NCBI RefSeq assembly: GCF_014647655.1
Contig: NZ_BMPP01000017.1
Location: 38,249 to 102,248, forward strand
DNA length: 64,000 bases
Source: Deinococcus malanensis
GTDB lineage: Bacteria > Deinococcota > Deinococci > Deinococcales > Deinococcaceae
Direction of reading: 5' to 3'
The notes under the pieces were generated by a model. The model made no database searches. It had not been told where the DNA came from and saw nothing but the letters and a program-made list of their open reading frames with translations. This document shows positions 1 through 8,014 of this stretch, piece after piece (within the stretch, counting starts at the first letter, position 1; the number at the start of each line of letters is the position of its first letter). Position numbers and translations under genes: made by a program.

Positions 1-2
1 AA

Positions 3-599
3 GGCCTGCGGTGGTACCGGCAGTACCAGGCCACCGGGGACATGGCCGACTACCGCCGCGGCATGGAGGGGTTTCAGTGGTGGATGCGCGCCGGTGGCGA
101 GACCGTGCGCCGGGAGGTCAGTCCCCTGACGCTGGAGGCCTTTCCACCACTGCTGGAAGCGTACCTGGCGGTGCTGCGCCGGGTGGTGTATGTCACCGAT
201 GACGGTCATATACACGACGATCTGCCGCCTGAGCCCAGCATTCTCGTGTCGCACGCAGCCCCGCCGGTCAAGCATGCCCGGCATCCCAATCCGCTGTCTG
301 CGGCGCTATGGCTGCGGCCCTTCGAAGGGCCCTTTCCCCTGCCTGAGGGCGTGAGCTACAGCCTGCATGGACATACCCCCGTGCCTGTTCCCACCCGGCT
401 GGGCCGGCATCTGTACGTGGACCTGGGGGCCTACGAGACCGGGCGTCTGGCGGTTGTGGAGCTCAATGTGAAGGCCCTGCCCAAGGTGACGGTCCTGTGT
501 GGTCCGGGGCGGCCCGAGCTGGGGGGCCGCTACTCCCGTTTCGGTGAGCCGCTGGCCGCACAGGCTGAACAGTTACCGAGTTCGTCTCCACGCTTCTGA
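3..599 (+). CDS. Metallophosphatase (serine/threonine phosphatase-like), 3' part
   Basis: The open frame enters from the left edge and runs about 198 codons to TGA, so the start is outside the window. The visible part carries a segment ILVSHAAPP, which fits the late His-containing motif of calcineurin-like Ser/Thr phosphatases (GH/SHA type), after a helical stretch rich in Trp and Arg. The N-terminal GDxHG and GDxxD motifs expected for the family would lie upstream and cannot be checked. Role in the cell is therefore only inferred as a metal-dependent phosphoesterase. An internal ATG at 42 exists but the frame is open before it. Confidence 0.6.
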   Translation, partial: GLRWYRQYQATGDMADYRRGMEGFQWWMRAGGETVRREVSPLTLEAFPPLLEAYLAVLRRVVYVTDDGHIHDDLPPEPSILVSHAAPPVKHARHPNPLSAALWLRPFEGPFPLPEGVSYSLHGHTPVPVPTRLGRHLYVDLGAYETGRLAVVELNVKALPKVTVLCGPGRPELGGRYSRFGEPLAAQAEQLPSSSPRF

Positions 600-682
600 C
601 TGGCCGGTGCAGGGCCTGAGCCTCTCTTCAGCCGGTAAGGCATGGCCCTTTCCAGCTGCGGCGGAACTGATATGCACAGGGC

Positions 683-1147
683 ATGAACCTCAGCTATTCG
701 GGACAGGAACAGGTTTCAGCGCCTCCAGCGGCCGTATGGGCCTTTGTGCAGGACCCGGAGCAGGTGGCCCGCTGCCTGCCGGAAGTGCGCGAAGTCCGGG
801 TGATCGACCAGCGCACGGCAGACGCCAGCGTACAGGTAGGCCTGGGGCTGCTGCGTGGGCAGTTCAGGTTCCGTCTGGAACTAGACCCTGATCAGGCGCA
901 GGGGTTGGTCCGGGTGCGGGTTCAGGGTGGTGGGCTGGGCAGCACGGTGGAACTGAATGCTCAGGCTGTCGTGGTGGATCAGGGAAACGGCGCCACCCTG
1001 CTGGACTGGCAGGGCAGCGCCGTGCTGGGCGGAACCGTTACCCGGGTCGGGGGGCGGCAGCTGGACAGTCTGGCCCAGCGCCTGATCGTGCGAACTTTTC
1101 GCACCATGGCTGCCCGGATCAGTGCGTCCTCAGGCACCCTGGCCTGA
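683..1147 (+). CDS. CoxG/SRPBCC family protein
   Basis: 154 aa. The sequence begins with the pattern F-x-(A/P)P-x-x-V-W-x-F-(V/L)xDPexVxRCLPE, which is the N-terminal signature of the CoxG (carbon monoxide dehydrogenase subunit G) branch of the START/SRPBCC fold, and continues with alternating beta strands and a C-terminal helix. CoxG proteins help insert or anchor CO dehydrogenase in some organisms, but most bacterial members have no CO dehydrogenase nearby, as here, so a general lipid or small hydrophobic ligand-binding role is equally likely. The start ATG follows TATGCA by 6 nt, near the leaderless pattern seen elsewhere in the window. Confidence 0.7.
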   Translation: MNLSYSGQEQVSAPPAAVWAFVQDPEQVARCLPEVREVRVIDQRTADASVQVGLGLLRGQFRFRLELDPDQAQGLVRVRVQGGGLGSTVELNAQAVVVDQGNGATLLDWQGSAVLGGTVTRVGGRQLDSLAQRLIVRTFRTMAARISASSGTLA

Positions 1148-1155
1148 GACAACTT

Positions 1156-1218
1156 GCGCTGCGTTCCTGTCGCAGCGCGAAACGTCGCCAGCGAATCCAT
1201 GGCCTCAGGCCGGAGGCC
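1156..1218. terminator. Hairpins between convergent genes
   Basis: GCGCTGCG (1156-1163) pairs perfectly with CGCAGCGC (1171-1178) around a 7-nt loop. A second 6-bp hairpin GGCCTC/GAGGCC lies at about 1203-1219. They sit between the CoxG stop (1147) and the convergent gene ending at 1282. No U-tract follows on either strand, so this is a putative bidirectional terminator only. Confidence 0.4.
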
Positions 1219-1281
1219 GGCAACTCCTCAGCGGACGGCCCTGTCGTTGGGGCACTCAATCCAGAACTGTCGAAAGCAGCC

Positions 1282-1923
1282 TCAGAACCCGGTGGGTTCG
1301 GAATCCGCTGGAGGCGGCAGGCTCAGGACAGTCCGGCGAACGGGCAGCTCACAGGCCGTGACCACGCCATGCGGTGAGACCGCCAGCACCCGCGCTTCCG
1401 CCAGGGTCCACAGGGCCCGGTGCACGGCCATCTCCTCGGCCGGGCGGCCTGAGGGAGCCAGCAGGTCTAGCAGGGCCGTGTAGCGCAGTTCCTGCGTGGC
1501 GGTGCCTCCGGCCCAGGGGGTGTGACCGGCGACCAGACTCAGCACCCGGCGCTGCTCGGGGGTACTTGCCTGGGCCAGCAGATCGCGGCGGGCCTGCTCG
1601 GCCCGAACCTGGGCTTCGCGCTCATGGCGGCGGGTCTCCAGCAATGCCGTGACCTGCCCGGAGGCCGCCGTGCCGCGTCTGGCGTGGCTCTCCTGAATTA
1701 GGCGTTCCAGATGCTCGTCGGCGCGGGCAGAAGCGGCGCTGCGCCAGTCGCGCGCCCGGTCACGCAAACCGCTGGTGACCTGTTGCACGCGCACGTCGCT
1801 GCGCAGGGCTCCGGCCACACCACGGACAGGGTCCTGGGCCGGGCTGCCCTGGGTACTGTGATCACCTTCAGGCTCTGGGGTACGGATGGCCTGCGCCACG
1901 CGGATCAGGGTTCTAAGCTTCAT
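1282..1923 (-). CDS. Hypothetical charged helical protein
   Basis: 213 aa, not recognised. The first 120 residues are rich in Arg, Glu, Ala and Gln and look like a long helical or coiled-coil segment; the C-terminal third (TALLDLLAPSG…) resembles a compact winged-helix-like domain, which is only an impression. The ATG is preceded at good spacing by a strong Shine-Dalgarno AGGAGG, and further up by TATAAG that could be a -10. It is separate from the ABC genes downstream on the same strand. Confidence 0.6.
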   Translation of the reverse strand: MKLRTLIRVAQAIRTPEPEGDHSTQGSPAQDPVRGVAGALRSDVRVQQVTSGLRDRARDWRSAASARADEHLERLIQESHARRGTAASGQVTALLETRRHEREAQVRAEQARRDLLAQASTPEQRRVLSLVAGHTPWAGGTATQELRYTALLDLLAPSGRPAEEMAVHRALWTLAEARVLAVSPHGVVTACELPVRRTVLSLPPPADSEPTGF

Positions 1924-1999
1924 GCGGCCTCCTAGTGCCGTTCTTATAGCGGTTTTGGCTGGGCAGGGTCTGTCGGCCAGGTCCCCAAGAGCGCCGGCC

Positions 2000-2872
2000 T
2001 CACAGGTCGCGCCGGGTGAGGCGCCACATGCCTCCTGCCACCGCCAGCACGCTGAGCAGCGCGGCCCACAGGATCAGGCCAGTGCTGGCCGGCTCCGTGC
2101 CGAACAGCGGGTTGGCACCGCGCGAAACACGGCCGACTTCCAGCATCAGTGGCGACTGAAGATGGTAACTGGCCCCCAGCCACAGGCTGTTGGTGGGCAT
2201 CACCACGTTGGCCACCCGGCCCAGCGTGGTCAGGGTCTGGTTGTCCGACAGCGTGCCGATAAAGCTCAGAATGCCGCCCATAAAGCCCAGGCCATACAGC
2301 ACGAATACCCCGATCCCGTTGGCCAGAGTGGTAAACAAGGTACTGCCCAGCACCGTCAGGGCCGTGAGCAGCATGACCGCCAGGATAATCAGGGCGACGG
2401 CCGGCAGCGGTGCCGGCGGCAGGTACCCGGTGATGGCCCAGATGCCCCCCAGCAGGGCGGCGCTGAGCAGGGCCATGTACGCCATATTTACAGCGGCAAA
2501 ACCCATCCAGCGCCCCAGCACCAGCTGCGCGCGTGACACCGGCCGGGCAACGACGCTCTGCATGACCCCGTTCTCGATGTCCGCGCTGACCGAACCGACC
2601 GTAGACAGCACCGACATCATCACGCCCAGAAAAAACACGAGGTACATCCCCAGGGCTGTGGCCCACATGACCGGCAGGTTCGCCGCGCCCGTGGAGCTGC
2701 GCCCTTCCAGCCCGGCATTGACGGCGCGGGCGTCCAGCTCGGAATCCAGTTTATAGATCCCGAACAGAAAAAACCCGACGAACAGGGCACTGAGTACCAG
2801 CAGCACCGACATCAGGCGCTTGCGCACGGCCTCGCGCAGTGACAGTTCGGCAATCAGAAGGGCATTACGCAC
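2000..2872 (-). CDS. ABC-2 type transporter permease
   Basis: 290 aa with about six hydrophobic segments: one near residue 25-45, then a large loop, then a cluster from about 75 to 280. The order of a first TM helix, an extracytoplasmic loop and five further helices is typical of ABC-2 exporter permeases (CcmB/NatB/YhfA-like). Its start overlaps the end of the upstream ATP-binding gene by 8 nt, so the two are almost certainly translated together and form one exporter. The substrate is not readable from sequence; drug, lipid or peptide export are all possible. Confidence 0.85.
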   Translation of the reverse strand: MRNALLIAELSLREAVRKRLMSVLLVLSALFVGFFLFGIYKLDSELDARAVNAGLEGRSSTGAANLPVMWATALGMYLVFFLGVMMSVLSTVGSVSADIENGVMQSVVARPVSRAQLVLGRWMGFAAVNMAYMALLSAALLGGIWAITGYLPPAPLPAVALIILAVMLLTALTVLGSTLFTTLANGIGVFVLYGLGFMGGILSFIGTLSDNQTLTTLGRVANVVMPTNSLWLGASYHLQSPLMLEVGRVSRGANPLFGTEPASTGLILWAALLSVLAVAGGMWRLTRRDL

Positions 2873-3836
2873 GGGAAACCTCCGGGGTCTCGTTCAGCTC
2901 CAGAAACAGGGTTTCCAGATCCGGGCGGCGCGGCGTCAGGGCGTAGAGCCGTGCTCCACTGGCATGCACGGCGTCCGCCACCGCCGGCACCTGGTCCTCC
3001 TGGGCCAGCCACAGTTCCACCTCGGCGCGGCCAGGCGTCTGCAGGTCGGTGTGCCGCACTTCACCCAGGCGGGCGAGGGTGTCCAGCAGGCCGGCCGGCA
3101 GGCTGTCCAGGCGCAAGGTCACCGGCACCACCCCGCCCATCAGCTCGCGCATGCTGCCTTGCATCAACACCCGGCCGGCCTTCACGAACGCCACCCGGTC
3201 GCAGACCTGCTCCACTTCCGACAGCAGGTGCGAATTCAGAAACACGCTGACCCCCTGGGCGCGCAGGCCCTCGATGATCTCGCGGACTTCCACCCGTCCG
3301 ATGGGATCGAGGGCACTGGTTGGTTCGTCCAGAAACACCAGTTCCGGGTGCGCCAGAAGGGCCCCGGCCAGCCCACAGCGCTGCAGCATGCCCTTGCTGT
3401 AGCCGCTGAGCGTCTCCCGGCCACGCCCGCCCAGGCCGACGGTCTCCAGCACCTGTGGAATACGCACGCGGAGCTCGGTGCCGGCCAGACCGGCCAGACG
3501 GCCGTGAAAGCGCAGGAACTCCTCGGCGGTCATCCAGGTCTGGAAGCGGAACTGCTCGGGCAGGAAGCCCATTCGGGCCCGCACTTTCGGGTCGGCGGGC
3601 CGCCCGCCCAACACCCGGGCCTCTCCTCCGCTGGGCAGCACCAGCCCCAGCAGCATTTTCACAGTGGTGCTCTTGCCGGCTCCATTGGGCCCCAGAAACC
3701 CGAACACCTCGCCACGCGGCACGTGAAGGCTCAGGCCGTCTACCACCGCCCGGCCCCGGTACAGCTTCCGGAGCTCGTGCGTCTCGATGGCCGCTCCTGT
3801 CTCTGCGGGCTCAGGGCCTGAGTGCTGAGTGTTCAC
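2865..3836 (-). CDS. ABC transporter ATP-binding protein
   Basis: 323 aa if started at the GTG at 3836, which lies 6 nt after a TATGCT -10 box. An upstream in-frame start at 3899 would add 21 unconserved residues. Walker A GPNGAGKST, a Q-loop, the signature LSGYSKGM, Walker B VFLDEPTSALDP and the H-loop region (NSHLL) are all present in order. The C-terminal 90 residues after the nucleotide-binding domain are typical of exporter ATPases of the NatA/CcmA class. It pairs with the permease that overlaps its 3' end. Confidence 0.9.
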   Translation of the reverse strand: MNTQHSGPEPAETGAAIETHELRKLYRGRAVVDGLSLHVPRGEVFGFLGPNGAGKSTTVKMLLGLVLPSGGEARVLGGRPADPKVRARMGFLPEQFRFQTWMTAEEFLRFHGRLAGLAGTELRVRIPQVLETVGLGGRGRETLSGYSKGMLQRCGLAGALLAHPELVFLDEPTSALDPIGRVEVREIIEGLRAQGVSVFLNSHLLSEVEQVCDRVAFVKAGRVLMQGSMRELMGGVVPVTLRLDSLPAGLLDTLARLGEVRHTDLQTPGRAEVELWLAQEDQVPAVADAVHASGARLYALTPRRPDLETLFLELNETPEVSRA

Positions 3837-3842
3837 CCAGCC

Positions 3843-3848
3843 AGCATA
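3843..3848 (-). promoter_or_regulatory. -10 box, leaderless start of ABC ATPase
   Basis: TATGCT, then GGCTGG, then the GTG start at 3836. The 6-nt spacing puts transcription start at or next to the start codon, and this decides the GTG over the longer frame. Confidence 0.55.
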
Positions 3849-3898
3849 GGGACCATGCCGCCCCTGCGTCGTGAGCGGAAAGTTGCAGGGAACTTGCA

Positions 3899-3932
3899 CG
3901 CGCCCGGCCCACCTGCAGGTGGGCCGGGCGCG
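3899..3932. terminator. 34-bp perfect palindrome
   Basis: Two 17-nt arms that are exact reverse complements (left arm begins CGCGCCCGGCCC) without a loop, between the end of the aldo/keto reductase (3947) and the start of the ABC operon, both on the minus strand. Probably the reductase terminator, although no U-tract follows. Confidence 0.5.
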
Positions 3933-3946
3933 TCCAGGTCAGAGCC

Positions 3947-4894
3947 TCAGGCTGGGTTGAGAATGTCCTCGATGCGGCTCTGGATGTCGTCGGTCAGGCG
4001 CACGCCGGCGGCCTTGACGGTGTCCTCGATCTGACCGACCTTGGTCGCGCCGGTAATTACGCTGCTCACGCCCTTCTGCCGCAGCAGCCACGCCAGGGCC
4101 AGCTGCGCGCGCGTGATGCCCAGGTCGTCGGCGACAGGCTTCAGGTCGCGGACCTTCTGGATGTTTTCTTCCGTCAGGAAATTCTTGCCCCAGTTCTCGT
4201 TTTCGGTCAGGCGCGCGCCCTCGGGCATGCCGGCGTCGTACTTGCCGGTCAGCAGGCCCATGGCCAGCGGGCTCCACACGACCAGGCCCACGCCCGCCCC
4301 CTCGGTGTAGGGCAGAATCTCCTTTTCTACCCGCTCACGGCGCAGCATCGAGTACTCCGGCTGCTCGGTGACCGGGGCGTGCAGCCCGTTCGCCCTGGCA
4401 AACTCGACTGCCTGGGCAATGCGCGCGGCCGGCCACATGCTGGTGCCCCAGTACAGGGCCTTGCCGTCGCGGATGACCTGATCGAAAGCCATCACGATCT
4501 CTTCCATCGGGACGGTCTCGTCATAGCGGTGCGCGAAGTAGATGTCGAGGTAGTCGGTCCCCAGACGCTGCAGACTCTTGCCCACGCTTTCCAGGATGTG
4601 TTTACGCGACAGCCCACGGTCGTTCACGTCGTCGCTCATGGGCCAGTACACTTTGCTGGAAATCACCAGGGTGTGGCGTGGAAGGTCACGCAGCACCGCG
4701 CCCATCAGCTCCTCGCTGCGGCCACGGGCGTACACGTCAGCCTGGTCGAAAAAGTTCACGCCCTCGTCGTAGGCCTTTTTCACGATGTCGTGGACCATCG
4801 TCTCGTCGTGCACGCTGTGCCCGAAGGTGACCCAGCCACCCAGGGCCACTTCGCTGACTTTCAAACCACTCCTGCCGAGATTCCGGTATTCCAT
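3947..4894 (-). CDS. Aldo/keto reductase
   Basis: 315 aa, NADPH-dependent oxidoreductase of the TIM-barrel aldo/keto reductase superfamily, close to the voltage-gated K+ channel beta-subunit/YghZ-like branch. It opens with MEYRNLGRSGLKVSEVALGG, followed by the family's FDQADVYARGRSEE (catalytic Asp and Tyr), KVYWP (catalytic Lys) and a histidine in FAHR. C-terminal coenzyme motifs (ITGATKVGQIEDTVKA) are present. The ATG at 4894 is chosen over one at 4930 because it matches the family start and lies 7 nt after TAGATT. The physiological substrate is unknown. Confidence 0.88.
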   Translation of the reverse strand: MEYRNLGRSGLKVSEVALGGWVTFGHSVHDETMVHDIVKKAYDEGVNFFDQADVYARGRSEELMGAVLRDLPRHTLVISSKVYWPMSDDVNDRGLSRKHILESVGKSLQRLGTDYLDIYFAHRYDETVPMEEIVMAFDQVIRDGKALYWGTSMWPAARIAQAVEFARANGLHAPVTEQPEYSMLRRERVEKEILPYTEGAGVGLVVWSPLAMGLLTGKYDAGMPEGARLTENENWGKNFLTEENIQKVRDLKPVADDLGITRAQLALAWLLRQKGVSSVITGATKVGQIEDTVKAAGVRLTDDIQSRIEDILNPA

Positions 4895-4901
4895 GCGGCC
4901 C

Positions 4902-4907
4902 AATCTA
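4902..4907 (-). promoter_or_regulatory. -10 box of aldo/keto reductase
   Basis: TAGATT, then a 7-nt spacer, then the ATG at 4894: a leaderless arrangement. Confidence 0.5.
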
Positions 4908-4938
4908 CTCCAGCCTGCTTTAAATCCCAAAGCATCGG

Positions 4939-4966
4939 GTGCAGACCTGTTCGCTCAGGTCTGCAC
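4939..4966. promoter_or_regulatory. Inverted repeat, candidate operator
   Basis: GTGCAGACCT (4939-4948) and AGGTCTGCAC (4957-4966) are perfect 10-bp arms around an 8-bp spacer, between two divergent genes. The repeat overlaps the expected -35 position of the M48 protease promoter (-10 at 4974) and lies about 30 bp behind the reductase promoter. That position fits a dimeric repressor or activator site better than a terminator. Confidence 0.5.
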
Positions 4967-4973
4967 GGTTCGC

Positions 4974-4979
4974 TATGCT
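4974..4979 (+). promoter_or_regulatory. -10 box of M48 protease
   Basis: TATGCT followed by AATGCTC and the ATG at 4987. Two further in-frame ATGs (4975, 4981) lie within or too close to the box. Confidence 0.55.
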
Positions 4980-4986
4980 AATGCTC

Positions 4987-6171
4987 ATGTCTCTCTCACC
5001 TGCTGGTCGGCTTGGTACAGCGTGGCAGCGTATGGCCGACCGGGAAGCACAGCAGCTGCGCGAGGGCTTTATCGCGGACCACAGTACCCGTCCCAGGCCA
5101 AGGTCGCTGATTGCTGCGGTGCTCGCCGGGCTGATTTTGCTGGGATACGTCGCCCTGGTGCTGGGCGGAATCTGGCTGCTGGCCGGAGCACTGGGTCTGC
5201 TGGGGGACCAGGGTCCATCGCAGCGGTTTATGCCCGGACTGGTCGGTGCGGCACTGCTGGCCTTCGCCTGGATTGCCCGCCCGGTGTTCCCGCAGACTCC
5301 TGGGCAGGTCGTCACCCAGACCGATGCACCACAGCTCCACGCCCTGATCGCAGAGATCGCCACAACGATGGAAGCGGCGCGACCGCAGCGAGTAACCGTT
5401 ATTCATGACGTGAATGCCTTCATGGGTCAGAGCGGCTTTCCGCCCCGACCAGCCCTGGGTCTGGGATTGGGGCTGTGGTACACCCTGGCTCCACAGGAGC
5501 GGGTGGCCATCATCGCCCATGAGCTGGCCCACCAGAAAAACCGTGATCCGGTGCGCGGACGCCTGATCGCCACCGCCCTGAACGTGCTGGGGCAGGTGAT
5601 TGATCTGCTGACCCCTGACGCGATCATGCAGGCCCGTGAGCACGAAGAGGGTGGTATGGCAGCGCTGTCCAATCTGGTGATGAGGGGCCTGGCCCTGGGG
5701 CCTGTGGGGCTGTACACCCTGCTCCTGCAGCTGGTGGGCGCCGAACACCAGCGGGCCGAATTCCGCGCGGACCTGCTGGCCGCGCAGGTGGCCGGACACG
5801 ACGCGACCCTCAGCGCTCTGGATACGGTGCACCTCCTGAACCATTCCTCCATGCTGGAGACTGCACTTCAACGGCAAAAGCACCTCCCCCAGGCAGCACA
5901 CACGTTTCTGGAACTGCGGCGGCTGTGGCTGGGTCAACTGCCCGGCCAGCGCGCGCAGGCCCGCGAGGCCTACCTGCAGGAGCGCGCACAGCTCGATGCC
6001 ACTCACCCGCCCACGGCCGACCGGCTGGCGGTCATTCGCGCCTATCCGGCTGCGGCCAGGATCACCCTGAGCGCCGCCCGCGCCGCGCAGATCGACGCTG
6101 AACTCACGCCCTTCGTGCGATTGGCCGAGCAGGCCGCTCAGGACGAGTACGACGAACGCTACCGTTACTGA
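4987..6171 (+). CDS. M48 family membrane zinc metalloprotease
   Basis: 394 aa. Two hydrophobic segments lie at roughly residues 40-75 and 85-105, followed by a catalytic domain with the zinc motif HELAHQ (His178, Glu179, His182) preceded by IIA, the usual HExxH context of HtpX/Ste24-like M48 peptidases. The third metal ligand is probably the Glu of EFRADLLAA further on. An N-terminal charged region precedes the membrane anchors. Such proteases act in membrane protein quality control. The gene has its own promoter and a putative operator shared with the divergent aldo/keto reductase. Confidence 0.82.
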   Translation: MSLSPAGRLGTAWQRMADREAQQLREGFIADHSTRPRPRSLIAAVLAGLILLGYVALVLGGIWLLAGALGLLGDQGPSQRFMPGLVGAALLAFAWIARPVFPQTPGQVVTQTDAPQLHALIAEIATTMEAARPQRVTVIHDVNAFMGQSGFPPRPALGLGLGLWYTLAPQERVAIIAHELAHQKNRDPVRGRLIATALNVLGQVIDLLTPDAIMQAREHEEGGMAALSNLVMRGLALGPVGLYTLLLQLVGAEHQRAEFRADLLAAQVAGHDATLSALDTVHLLNHSSMLETALQRQKHLPQAAHTFLELRRLWLGQLPGQRAQAREAYLQERAQLDATHPPTADRLAVIRAYPAAARITLSAARAAQIDAELTPFVRLAEQAAQDEYDERYRY

Positions 6172-6180
6172 ACGGAGGGT

Positions 6181-7032
6181 CTATGCACCCTGCGCCGCAC
6201 GCCGCTGGGCATTCCAGTCCGGCTGACGCCCGTCCAGATCCGTGCAGCCGTACAGCCGGGCCAGCGGCCCGACATCCAGAACCTGCCCGGTATGGCGCAA
6301 CACATCCGGGTCACTTGCCAGAGCGACCAGGACCCGCGCGGCGTAATGAGGCGTCTCGGTGTGCCCGGAGAGTTCCTCGGGCGTGTGGTACAGCTCCATC
6401 AGCTCGGTGTGCATCCAGCCGGGGGCTAGGCCCACTACCGCAATCCCCTGCTCACGCAGCTGGGTACCCAGGGCGTACACCAGCCGGTTCTTGGCCGCCT
6501 TGCTGACCTCGTACGGCAGCCAGCCGGGCGGTTCGTCGGTGTGCCAGGTGGTACTCAGGATCACGCCCCGGCCCGCCGGACCCATAAGGTGCTTCAGTGC
6601 CAGCAGGCTGGTCACGTAGTCCCCGTACGCTCCGGCCAGCAGCATGTTGCGCAGCTGTCCGGGCGGCTCGTCCCAGATCACCGGCCGGCGCGGGGTTCCC
6701 TCCACCGGGTCATGGCCGCCCCAGGCGTTGTTGACCAGCACGTCCAGCCGCCCATGACGCGCTGCGATGCCCTCCAGCAGGGTGCGCACCTGCACCTCTT
6801 CGGTGTGGTCGCAGGCCACCGCCTCACCCTGCCCCCCGGCGGCCCGGATGGCGTCCAGCGTGTCTTCGATGGTGGCCGTCGGCAGCCGTGGCTGCGTGCT
6901 GTGGCCGCGTGTGCTGCGGGCCGTGCAGATGACCCATGCGCCGGCCTGTGCGAATTCCAGGGACGCCGCACGGCCCAGCCCGCGGGACGCGCCTGTGACC
7001 AGCGCCACCTTGCCTGCAAGCCTGCCGGTCAC
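6181..7032 (-). CDS. SDR family oxidoreductase
   Basis: 283 aa short-chain dehydrogenase/reductase with a Rossmann fold. Visible motifs are TGASRGLG (residues 13-20), NNAW at 101-104 (a variant of NNAG), the catalytic Ser or Thr near 160, and YEVSK with Tyr174 and Lys178. The cofactor is probably NAD(P)(H). The GTG start overlaps the stop of the upstream regulator as GTGA, so the two are co-translated and the regulator may control this enzyme. The substrate cannot be told from sequence. Confidence 0.85.
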   Translation of the reverse strand: MTGRLAGKVALVTGASRGLGRAASLEFAQAGAWVICTARSTRGHSTQPRLPTATIEDTLDAIRAAGGQGEAVACDHTEEVQVRTLLEGIAARHGRLDVLVNNAWGGHDPVEGTPRRPVIWDEPPGQLRNMLLAGAYGDYVTSLLALKHLMGPAGRGVILSTTWHTDEPPGWLPYEVSKAAKNRLVYALGTQLREQGIAVVGLAPGWMHTELMELYHTPEELSGHTETPHYAARVLVALASDPDVLRHTGQVLDVGPLARLYGCTDLDGRQPDWNAQRRAAQGA

Positions 7033-7964
7033 AGGCCCACACCCGTACCGGAACGGGGGCCCAGCGGGTTTCCTTCCGGCTGCATCCCGAAATGCATCGG
7101 GTCAGCCTCCAGCCGGACGCCCAGAAGCCACAACCAGCTGCTCAGCACGTGACGGCGGTGGGCGTCCACGGTCAGCACATGCGCCAGCATGCCGCCGTAG
7201 GGAAACACCTCGGCCGGCTCACACAGGGCGTCCACGAAGGTCTGCTGCCATTTCGCCTCCTGCTGCACCTCACGGGCCAGCTGCGCGAAAGCGGGGAAAG
7301 CCGCATTCATCCGGCCTTCCAGCGCGTCCAGGCTGCGGTCGCGCGGTTCAGCCGGCAAGGGAAGCCCGCGCACCGCCCCCAGCCAGACTTCCTTGTTGAA
7401 GATCAGCTTGTCCAGCAGGTCCCGCAGCGTCCGGTCTGGCGAATCGAAGCTCAGGGGCTGGGTTTCGCCGAGCGGCTGATCCAGCGTCGCCTCCGGCAGG
7501 CCGCGAGCCTGGGTGATGGCCTGGCGGACAAACGCCTCGTCGAACGCCAGCAGGTGACTGAGGATATCCATTCGTACCTCCGTGGGCATGGCCTGACCGG
7601 TGGGCTGGAAGTGAATGCCGTTGGCGGCCGGCAGCAGGTGCGAACGCAGACCGCTGCGGCGGTACAGGCTGGGCGAGACACCGAATGCCCGGGCAAAGGC
7701 CCGCGTGAAGCCCTCCAGCGAGTCGAAGCCAGCATCCAGCGCCGTGTCCGTCACACTCTGGCTGGTCCGCCGGAGCGCCCAGGCGGCACGTTCAAGCCGC
7801 AGGCGGCGCCGGAAGGCGGCCGGTGACTCACCGAAGCGCCGGCGGAAGGCCCGCGCCGCATGCGCACGGCTCAGATGTGCCTCCTCTGCCAGGTCCTTTC
7901 CCCGGCGAGGTTCGCCAAGTTCGGTCAGCAGCAGGCGCAGCAGGAGATCCACCCGGTCGGTCAT
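7029..7964 (-). CDS. AraC-type HTH fused to DinB-like domain
   Basis: 311 aa. Residues 1-105 form an AraC/XylS-type double helix-turn-helix: AxxAHLSRAHAARAFRRRFGESP is the first motif and ALDAGFDSLEGFTRAFARAFGVSP the second. Residues about 125-300 look like a DinB/YfiT-type four-helix bundle, with FNKEVWLGA, GMLAHVLTVDAHRRHVL and further histidines in the places where DinB proteins bind metal. The N-terminal HTH position is the reverse of classical AraC proteins. It is the first gene of a two-gene unit with the SDR and probably regulates it or senses its substrate. Confidence 0.72.
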   Translation of the reverse strand: MTDRVDLLLRLLLTELGEPRRGKDLAEEAHLSRAHAARAFRRRFGESPAAFRRRLRLERAAWALRRTSQSVTDTALDAGFDSLEGFTRAFARAFGVSPSLYRRSGLRSHLLPAANGIHFQPTGQAMPTEVRMDILSHLLAFDEAFVRQAITQARGLPEATLDQPLGETQPLSFDSPDRTLRDLLDKLIFNKEVWLGAVRGLPLPAEPRDRSLDALEGRMNAAFPAFAQLAREVQQEAKWQQTFVDALCEPAEVFPYGGMLAHVLTVDAHRRHVLSSWLWLLGVRLEADPMHFGMQPEGNPLGPRSGTGVGL

Positions 7965-7972
7965 GCCTCCTC

Positions 7973-7978
7973 AGCGTA
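7973..7978 (-). promoter_or_regulatory. -10 box of AraC-DinB gene
   Basis: TACGCT, 8 nt before the ATG at 7964. The spacer contains GAGGAGG, which is too close to the ATG to act as a normal Shine-Dalgarno. Confidence 0.4.
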
Positions 7979-8014
7979 CGGCGCCCTGGCAAGTCCCGCC
8001 TGACCGTTTGTGCT

